This document shows positions 4,719 through 8,768 of a stretch of 8,768 bases of DNA, piece by piece. The notes under the pieces are model-generated. The model had not been told where the DNA came from and searched no databases. It saw only the letters and a program-made list of their open reading frames with translations. A program made the position numbers and the translations under genes. Each line of letters starts with the position of its first letter. The stretch's first letter is position 1. The DNA comes from RYN-433 sp036558265. Its GTDB lineage: Bacteria > Planctomycetota > Phycisphaerae > Tepidisphaerales > Tepidisphaeraceae. The stretch spans positions 1-8,768 of the forward strand of contig DATBFY010000678.1 of NCBI GenBank assembly GCA_036558265.1. Reading direction: 5' to 3'.

Positions 4719-5627
4719 ATGCTCCTGCTGCCCGGCTCGGCCCCTATTCCGCTCGCGGACGTCCGCCTCTTCGGGCAGTCCTTCGCGCTGCACGACCTGT
4801 TCATCGTCGGTCTGCTCTGCGTGCTCGAAGGCGTCTTGTCGATCGACAACGCGCTGGTGCTGGGCCTCCTCGCCCGCCGACTGCCCAAGCATTTGCAGAA
4901 CAAGGCCCTGACGTTCGGCCTGGTCGGCGCGTTCGTCTTCCGCATCCTGGCGATCGCCCTGGCGAGCTTCCTGCTCCGCTGGACCTTTGCCAAGTTCGCC
5001 GGCGGCGCCTACCTGCTCTACGTGGCCCTCAAGCACTTCGTCTGGGGCGAGGAGAAGGATCCTGACGAGGTCATCGTCGTCGGTCCCGACGGTCTGCCGA
5101 TCCTCGAAGACGCGCGGACTCACCAGCCGGTTGGTGGCGGGCCGCCAACGGTCGTTGCCACGCGGTCGGGCAAGCCGCTGACCTGGCACAGTTGGCGCTT
5201 CTGGCATGCCGTCCTGGTCATCGAGCTGACCGACATCGCCTTCGCCGTCGATTCGATCGTCGCGGCGATGGCACTGGTCGGCCGGCAACGTGCCGACGAC
5301 ACCGGGACGCACGACAAGCTGTGGGTGGTCGTGGTCGGCGGGATGCTGGGTGTCGTCCTCATGCGATTCGCCGCCGTCCTCTTCATCCGCCTGCTCGAAC
5401 GCTTCCCGCGGTTTGAGACGTCGGCGTACCTGCTGGTGGCGGTGATCGGCCTCAAGCTGCTGATCGACTGGTGGTTCAATACCGAAATGCAGGAGCGGGT
5501 GAACTTCCACAGCCCGCATACGGTGGCGTTCTGGGTGTTCTGGCTCACCATGCTCGCCTGCTTCCTGGTCGGCTTCGTGCCGCGCCGCGACAAGCCTATA
5601 CTTCCCAACGATCGTGCCGGCGGGTAA
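4719..5627 (+). CDS. TerC-family integral membrane protein
   Basis: 302 aa with about seven membrane segments (roughly 26-50, 67-87, 91-107, 162-188, 201-223, 234-252, 268-286). The two family signatures with acidic residues inside the membrane are EGVLSIDNALVLG (37-49) and ELTDIAFAVDSI (169-180). They form the two inverted halves of the TerC/Alx fold, now associated with manganese and other metal export or with metalation of exported proteins. The loop between segments 3 and 4 (about 109-160: GEEKDPDEV, GPDGLPILED, HQPVGGGPP) is long and acidic, then Pro/Gly-rich. AGGA at 4705-4708 gives a weak ribosome site 10 nt before the ATG. There are no tellurite genes nearby, so a ter resistance operon is not supported. 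A general envelope metal-homeostasis role is inferred. Confidence 0.9.
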   Translation: MLLLPGSAPIPLADVRLFGQSFALHDLFIVGLLCVLEGVLSIDNALVLGLLARRLPKHLQNKALTFGLVGAFVFRILAIALASFLLRWTFAKFAGGAYLLYVALKHFVWGEEKDPDEVIVVGPDGLPILEDARTHQPVGGGPPTVVATRSGKPLTWHSWRFWHAVLVIELTDIAFAVDSIVAAMALVGRQRADDTGTHDKLWVVVVGGMLGVVLMRFAAVLFIRLLERFPRFETSAYLLVAVIGLKLLIDWWFNTEMQERVNFHSPHTVAFWVFWLTMLACFLVGFVPRRDKPILPNDRAGG

Positions 5628-5672
5628 CATGCCCCGCTTTACCTTTTTGAACGCGAAATCGCGAATGGTCCC

Positions 5673-5676
5673 GGAG
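5673..5676 (+). promoter_or_regulatory. Ribosome binding site that selects the PTS IIA start
   Basis: GGAG lies 8 nt before ATG 5685 but only 2 nt before the in-frame GTG at 5679. The spacing therefore favours the ATG. Confidence 0.6.
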
Positions 5677-5684
5677 CCGTGCCA

Positions 5685-6146
5685 ATGCGTCTGAGCGAAA
5701 TCCTCAAGCCTCAGGACATCAAGATCCCCCTGGCGGCCAGCAGCAAGACCGAAGCCATCGGCGAGCTGGTGAACCTGCTGGCCGCAAACGGCCAGGTCGC
5801 CGATCCCAAGAAGATGCTCGAAGCCGTCCTCGACCGTGAGGCCACCCGCACGACCGGCATCGGAAACGGCTTGGCCATTCCCCACGGCAAGTGCCCGGGC
5901 GTGGAGAACCTGGTCATGGCGATCGGCAAGGCCGCCAACCCGATCGACTTCCAGGCGATCGACGGGCGTCCGGTCAACCTGATCTGGCTGCTGGGCTCCC
6001 CGCCCGACAAGACCGGGCAGCACATCCACGCGCTGGCGCGGATCTCGCGCCTGATGACGATCGACAAGTTCCGCCAGGCCGTCGCCAACGCCAAGACCCC
6101 CCAGGAACTCTTCGACCTGATCGTGCAGCAGGAGAACGCACTTTGA
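5685..6146 (+). CDS. PTS EIIA domain protein, fructose/mannitol-nitrogen type (PtsN-like)
   Basis: 153 aa, a single EIIA domain of the fructose/mannitol family, the usual size for PtsN (EIIA-Ntr). The phosphorylated histidine is His67 in GIGNGLAIPHGK (58-69). GQHIHALARISRLM (111-124) matches the second conserved histidine region. The N-terminal MRLSEILKPQDIKIPLAASS is typical of PtsN proteins. It is likely a cytosolic phosphorylation-dependent regulator, not a sugar transporter part, because no EIIB or EIIC lies nearby and none of the PtsP, NPr or HPr phosphodonors is in the window. The ATG at 5685 is chosen over GTG 5679 on ribosome-site spacing. It lies 57 bp after the TerC gene and is the last plus-strand gene before the convergent PilZ gene, from which a hairpin separates it. 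Confidence 0.9.
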   Translation: MRLSEILKPQDIKIPLAASSKTEAIGELVNLLAANGQVADPKKMLEAVLDREATRTTGIGNGLAIPHGKCPGVENLVMAIGKAANPIDFQAIDGRPVNLIWLLGSPPDKTGQHIHALARISRLMTIDKFRQAVANAKTPQELFDLIVQQENAL

Positions 6147-6170
6147 AATCGTAACTCGGCACGCGCGTTT

Positions 6171-6201
6171 AGCGGCTCCCCGAAGCGAAGGGGAGCTCGC
6201 T
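6171..6201. terminator. Hairpin between convergent genes, candidate bidirectional terminator
   Basis: AGCG (6171-6174) pairs with CGCT (6198-6201), and GCTCCCC (6175-6181) pairs with GGGGAGC (6190-6196). T6197 is bulged and the loop is GAAGCGAA. It lies between the PTS IIA stop (6146) and the PilZ stop (6203-6205), where a terminator for both strands is expected. There is no T-run on either side. From memory, similar GGCTCCCC/GGGGAGC palindromes recur in planctomycete genomes, so it may also be a dispersed repeat. Confidence 0.5.
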
Positions 6202-6202
6202 G

Positions 6203-6976
6203 TTACGCCGATCGCCGGGGCAGCGCGAGCTTGCGCCGTCGGATCTCGGTGCGCTGGAGCTGGCCGATCACCTGGGTCAGGGTCGCCATCGTTTGACGTC
6301 CCGACAGGTCGTCCGCCAGCCGCTTGAACTGCACGCCCAGTCGCACGCTCCCGTCACTTTGCGGACGGGCGTGGCGGACGCGCCCCTCGAGGACCAGCTC
6401 GCCCTCGGGGTGGATGACCGCCACGCGCAGGCGCTGCTCGGCGGCGACGGGGGGGTCGTCCGGGCCGGGCGTGAAATCCAGGCCCATCCCCCCGACGCTC
6501 AGGTCGCGGACGGCCGCCTTGAGCAGGGTTGAAGGGAGCGGGCGGTCGCGCAGGTGCGCGTGCTCGGCCATCCGCCAGACGCGGATGGCGATGTCGCCGT
6601 CTTCGGGCAGGGTGACGCGATAATCGGCCCGGCGCTGGATGGCCTGGAGCTCGTCGGGCCACATTAGCAGGAGCGCCTCGACCGCCGTTTGCGGGTTGAT
6701 CTCGAGCCGCGGCTCGCGGCGCAGGATCAGGCTGGTGCAGACGATCTTGGTCAACCCGTTCTTAAGCGAAACGCCGACGGGCTTTCGACCGGTCATCAGC
6801 TCCTCGACCAGGGGAGTCTCGCTTGCCGGGGGCGGTTGGATCCAGAAGCCCTCGTCCGAGCCCAGCAGCAGGCGCGTGGGGTGGTGGCGCAAGAGGCCCG
6901 CCGACGGCAGCGAGACCACGGCCCCGGCGTTGCGGGAGACGGCTTCGCGCAGCATCTGGATGTCGGTGGCCTGCAT
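6203..6976 (-). CDS. PilZ-domain protein, YcgR-like two-domain c-di-GMP receptor
   Basis: 257 aa. The C-terminal half (about 113-245) carries both c-di-GMP signatures: RADYR (116-120) for the RxxxR arm and DLSVGG (158-163) for the [D/N]xSxxG turn. It ends with a beta strand VRLGVQFKRL (211-220), as in PilZ barrels. The N-terminal half (about 10-110) is a beta-rich domain in the position of the YcgR N-domain (FWIQPPP, KPVGVSLKNGLTKIVCTSLI). This two-domain layout usually couples second-messenger binding to flagellar or surface-behaviour control. The partner here is unknown. The residues needed for ligand binding look intact. A GAGG about 12 nt before the ATG is a weak ribosome site; a second Met at residue 8 is possible. 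It lies downstream of msrA on the same strand with a 178-bp gap. Confidence 0.88.
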   Translation of the reverse strand: MQATDIQMLREAVSRNAGAVVSLPSAGLLRHHPTRLLLGSDEGFWIQPPPASETPLVEELMTGRKPVGVSLKNGLTKIVCTSLILRREPRLEINPQTAVEALLLMWPDELQAIQRRADYRVTLPEDGDIAIRVWRMAEHAHLRDRPLPSTLLKAAVRDLSVGGMGLDFTPGPDDPPVAAEQRLRVAVIHPEGELVLEGRVRHARPQSDGSVRLGVQFKRLADDLSGRQTMATLTQVIGQLQRTEIRRRKLALPRRSA

Positions 6977-7065
6977 GGCTCTGGCGACCTCACACGTTCC
7001 CCAAACGGTTTGATCGGAGCGCGCAGGAATGGAGTTGAGCCGATGGGTCTGCGCCCGCGGGACCG

Positions 7066-7096
7066 ATAATCACAACCCGCCCCGATCCGCTGTCAT
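7066..7096 (-). promoter_or_regulatory. Tentative promoter of the PilZ gene
   Basis: On the minus strand, ATGACA (7096-7091; 5 of 6 to TTGACA) and GATTAT (7071-7066; 4 of 6 to TATAAT) are separated by 19 nt, slightly long. They lie about 90 nt upstream of the PilZ start, in the spacer after msrA. Confidence 0.35.
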
Positions 7097-7154
7097 GCCC
7101 CGGGATTTCATCCTTCGGTCGGCGCGGCGGCGCGTTGTCGTACCCACTCGACGG

Positions 7155-7856
7155 TTACTTCTTCGGCTCCTCAGCCGCCTCCGGCTCCTTGGTCTGGCCT
7201 TTGAAATGCTCCAGGAGCTTCTCGACCTTGGGCATCGCGACGGCCTGGATGTAGCCCTGGTTGGGGTGCTGGCGGGCGTAGTTCTGGTGGTAAGCCTCGG
7301 CGACGTAAAAGCCCTTGAGCGGTTCGAGCGTGGTGACGATCGGCTTGTCGCCGAAGGTCTTGGCGTCGTCGAGCTGCTTGATGTAAGCCTCCGCCACGCG
7401 CTTCTGGTCCTGGGTCTCGTAGAAGATGGCCGAGCGGTACTGCGTTCCGTGGTCGGCGCCCTGGCGGTTCCTGGTGGTCGGGTCGTGGGTGGTGAAGAAG
7501 ATGCGCAACAGCTCGCCGTAGGAGATCTTCGACGGGTCGTAGGTGATGCGGATGGATTCGGCGTGACCGGTGTCGCCCTGGCAGACGCGCTCGTAGTTGG
7601 CGGTGTCGGCCGCGCCGCCGGTGTAGCCCGAGACGACGTCGTTCACGCCGATGACGCGCTCGAAGACGGCCTCGGTACACCAGAAGCACCCGCCGGCGAA
7701 GACCGCGGTGGCCTGCTTCTGATCCTTGGGGGCGGTCAGGTCGGTGGCGGGCTTGGGCAGGTCGGCGGCGGCATGGGCGGGTCGCTCGCACGCCATACCC
7801 GCGAGGGTGGTAAGGGCCATGATCAGGACTCCTGGAAAGGGACGGTTACGGTTCAC
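7155..7856 (-). CDS. msrA: Peptide-methionine (S)-S-oxide reductase, exported
   Basis: 233 aa. It reduces methionine-S-sulfoxide in oxidised proteins. The catalytic motif is GGCFWCTEAVF (55-65), with catalytic Cys57. SGYTGG (76-81), TGHAESIRITYDP (96-108), THDPTTRNRQGADHGTQYRS (123-142) and the C-terminal HPNQGYIQAVAMPK (197-210) complete the family pattern. The N-terminus has a basic n-region (NRNR) and a hydrophobic stretch (8-22). It could be cleaved near AHA (28-30), or could be a lipoprotein at Cys23, so an envelope location is predicted. No cysteine follows Cys92, so recycling would need Cys60 or Cys92 rather than the C-terminal pair of the E. coli enzyme. The start is GTG at 7856, backed by GGAGGAAA (7869-7862) at 5-nt spacing. 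The alternative ATG at 7820 has its own AGGAG but would lose the charged n-region. Confidence 0.93.
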   Translation of the reverse strand: MNRNRPFPGVLIMALTTLAGMACERPAHAAADLPKPATDLTAPKDQKQATAVFAGGCFWCTEAVFERVIGVNDVVSGYTGGAADTANYERVCQGDTGHAESIRITYDPSKISYGELLRIFFTTHDPTTRNRQGADHGTQYRSAIFYETQDQKRVAEAYIKQLDDAKTFGDKPIVTTLEPLKGFYVAEAYHQNYARQHPNQGYIQAVAMPKVEKLLEHFKGQTKEPEAAEEPKK

Positions 7857-7861
7857 GTGCG

Positions 7862-7869
7862 TTTCCTCC
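7862..7869 (-). promoter_or_regulatory. Ribosome binding site supporting the GTG start of msrA
   Basis: The minus strand reads GGAGGAAA, one of the strongest Shine-Dalgarno matches in the window, 5 nt before the GTG at 7856. Confidence 0.75.
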
Positions 7870-7895
7870 GGTGGTCGTGATGTCGGATGCAGGAG

Positions 7896-7924
7896 ATGAT
7901 AGCGAGGATAGGGATGGTTGTCCG
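7896..7924 (-). promoter_or_regulatory. Candidate sigma70-type promoter of msrA
   Basis: On the minus strand, CGGACA (7924-7919; 4 of 6 to TTGACA) and TATCAT (7901-7896; 5 of 6 to TATAAT) are separated by exactly 17 nt. The predicted transcript leader of roughly 30 nt contains the strong ribosome site. Confidence 0.5.
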
Positions 7925-7958
7925 TTGTGGGGTCTGAGGAACCGGCAACGCGTTAGGG

Positions 7959-7980
7959 AAATGTTCCACGTGGAACATTT
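7959..7980. other. parS: parS-like ParB-binding centromere site
   Basis: This is a perfect 22-bp palindrome centred on CAC/GTG. Its 16-bp core, TGTTCCACGTGGAACA (7962-7977), matches the near-universal chromosomal parS (TGTTTCACGTGAAACA) at all but one symmetric pair of positions. As I recall, the CC/GG version is the form used in Pseudomonas. It lies in the divergent spacer between msrA and the haem-motif gene, the usual non-coding setting for parS. ParB bound here would load onto DNA and recruit SMC for origin segregation. parA and parB are not in the window. A T6 run follows on the right, so the palindrome could also fold as a weak terminator. A terminator makes little sense upstream of two divergent genes. 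Confidence 0.75.
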
Positions 7981-8028
7981 TTTCGCCGGCGTGTACGGCC
8001 ACGCTCGGTGGCAACTCGAGACGAAACG

Positions 8029-8057
8029 TTGCGCAAGTTGAACGGTAGTGGCATAAT
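8029..8057 (+). promoter_or_regulatory. Candidate promoter of the haem-motif gene
   Basis: TTGCGC (8029-8034; 3 of 6 to TTGACA) and CATAAT (8052-8057; 5 of 6 to TATAAT) are separated by 17 nt. Transcription would start about 10 nt before ATG 8075, leaving a very short leader without a clear ribosome site. Confidence 0.45.
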
Positions 8058-8074
8058 GGATAAACCGCTTGCCC

Positions 8075-8768
8075 ATGGCTTTAAGGCTTGGCCTGATTTG
8101 TGCGCTGCTGCTGTCACTGATGACAAGCGAGGCCGCGCGCGCAGATGGGCCGCCTGCGGCGGTTTCGTTTCGCAATGATGTGATGGCGGTCTTCTCCAAG
8201 GCGGGGTGCAATGCGGGGGCTTGTCATGGGAACAAGAACGGCAAGGGCGGGTTCAAGCTGTCGCTGCGGGGGCAGGACCCCGAACTGGACTATGACACGT
8301 TGACGCGGGACTTGTTTGCCCGGCGGACCAACCCCTTCGACCCGGATCGAAGCCTGATCCTGCTCAAGCCGACCACGCAGATCGCGCATGAAGGGGGGCT
8401 GCGCTTTCACACCGACTCACGCGAATACCGGATCCTTCGGCAGTGGATCGAGGCCGGCACGCCGCGCGATCCGGCGGGCACGCCGACGCTGGTGCGGTTG
8501 GAGGTCACGCCGTCGCAACAGGTGCTGGTCGAGCCGGCGGATCGGGTGCAGATCAAGGCGGTGGCGGTCTTCTCCGACGGGAGCCGCCGCGACGTGTCGG
8601 ACCTGGCGGTCTACGAGCAATCGACGGACCTGGCGAAGATCTCGGCGGACGGACTGGCGGTGCGGCAGCGCGATGGCGAGACCACGGTCATCGTGCGCTA
8701 CCTGCAGATTCAGCAGCCGGTGCGGCTGGCGTTCGTGCCGGCGCGGCTCGGCTTCCGCTGGGAGGCGC
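8075..8768 (+). CDS. Planctomycete CX4CH haem-motif / Ig-like (BIG2) protein, likely DUF1549-DUF1553 family, C-terminus off window
   Basis: 231 codons run off the right edge. Residues 1-23 form a Sec signal peptide (hydrophobic 5-16, cleavage likely after ARA at 21-23). Residues 31-130 are a cytochrome-like module: GCNAGACHG (44-52) contains Cys45, Cys50 and His51, an expanded CX4CH haem-attachment motif instead of CX2CH. GGFKLSLRGQDPELDYDTLT (58-77) and the ILRQWIEAGTP block (120-130) are typical of this planctomycete cytochrome type. Residues about 138-225 (VRLEVTPSQQVLVEP, VFSDGSRRDVSDLAVYEQST, then VSADGL-like KISADGLAV) are a bacterial Ig-like group 2 domain. In planctomycetes this N-terminal arrangement normally precedes DUF1549 and DUF1553, which I expect outside the window. 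ATG 8075 has no clear Shine-Dalgarno. An in-frame TTG at 8069 is an alternative. Confidence 0.85.
   Translation, partial: MALRLGLICALLLSLMTSEAARADGPPAAVSFRNDVMAVFSKAGCNAGACHGNKNGKGGFKLSLRGQDPELDYDTLTRDLFARRTNPFDPDRSLILLKPTTQIAHEGGLRFHTDSREYRILRQWIEAGTPRDPAGTPTLVRLEVTPSQQVLVEPADRVQIKAVAVFSDGSRRDVSDLAVYEQSTDLAKISADGLAVRQRDGETTVIVRYLQIQQPVRLAFVPARLGFRWEA

Noticed and set aside
4719..5627. Tellurite resistance operon
   Set aside because: Only the TerC-type membrane protein is present. Its neighbours are housekeeping genes, with no terA, terB, terD or terE type proteins.
4602..6029. 475-codon minus-strand open frame
   Set aside because: It is antisense to upp, terC and the PTS IIA gene, all with clear family motifs. 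Its translation is rich in Asp, Arg, Gln and His with no domain, as expected for a high-GC shadow frame.
7029..7880. 283-codon plus-strand open frame
   Set aside because: Antisense to msrA, which carries all family motifs; low-complexity Gly/Val/Leu translation.
7959..7983. Palindrome plus T6 as an intrinsic terminator
   Set aside because: It lies upstream of two divergent genes, where no transcript should end. The core is the parS sequence, which explains it better.

Overview
The window looks like chromosomal DNA of a high-GC planctomycete, possibly Phycisphaerae-like; the class is a guess. The evidence is a PEP-CTERM protein, a DUF1080 (3-keto-disaccharide hydrolase) lipoprotein, and a secreted protein with a CX4CH haem motif followed by an Ig-like region, of the kind that precedes DUF1549/DUF1553 in planctomycetes. 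There are nine complete protein genes, two genes cut by the window edges and one gene remnant. I see no tRNA, rRNA, CRISPR array or intact transposase.

Layout. Bases 1-551: a DUF1080 lipoprotein gene leaves the window on the minus strand, divergent from a lipoprotein of unknown function (552-1421). Bases 1422-1638: a 90-bp palindromic repeat that folds on paper into a four-way junction with no unpaired junction bases. Bases 1639-2208: an exported PEP-CTERM protein. Bases 2281-6146: five plus-strand genes, namely an isopropylmalate dehydratase small subunit (leuD type), a SAM-dependent methyltransferase, uracil phosphoribosyltransferase (upp), a TerC-family membrane protein and a PTS IIA (PtsN-like) protein. 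The last four have gaps of 52-57 bp and may be co-transcribed. The leuD-methyltransferase gap (2842-3218) holds a frameshifted 23S-rRNA-IVS/four-helix-bundle gene remnant. CGTGAA-type repeats in opposite orientation flank it, and they abut the leuD stop and nearly touch the methyltransferase start. A second, different heptamer tract follows the methyltransferase stop directly. Bases 6147-7856: a hairpin separates the plus-strand genes from two minus-strand genes, a PilZ (c-di-GMP receptor) protein and an exported methionine sulfoxide reductase A. Bases 7857-8074: the divergent spacer contains a perfect 22-bp palindrome with TGTTCCACGTGGAACA at its core, which looks like a ParB-binding parS centromere site. 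Bases 8075-8768: the start of the haem-motif protein.

Functions are mixed: housekeeping metabolism (LeuD, Upp), membrane and signalling (TerC, PtsN, PilZ), envelope repair (MsrA), and planctomycete envelope proteins. The non-coding structure is the most unusual content: the parS-like site, the four-way-junction repeat and the stop-codon-abutting heptamer tracts. A parS site would place this locus in the replication-origin-proximal part of the chromosome. No complete new multi-gene system is evident.
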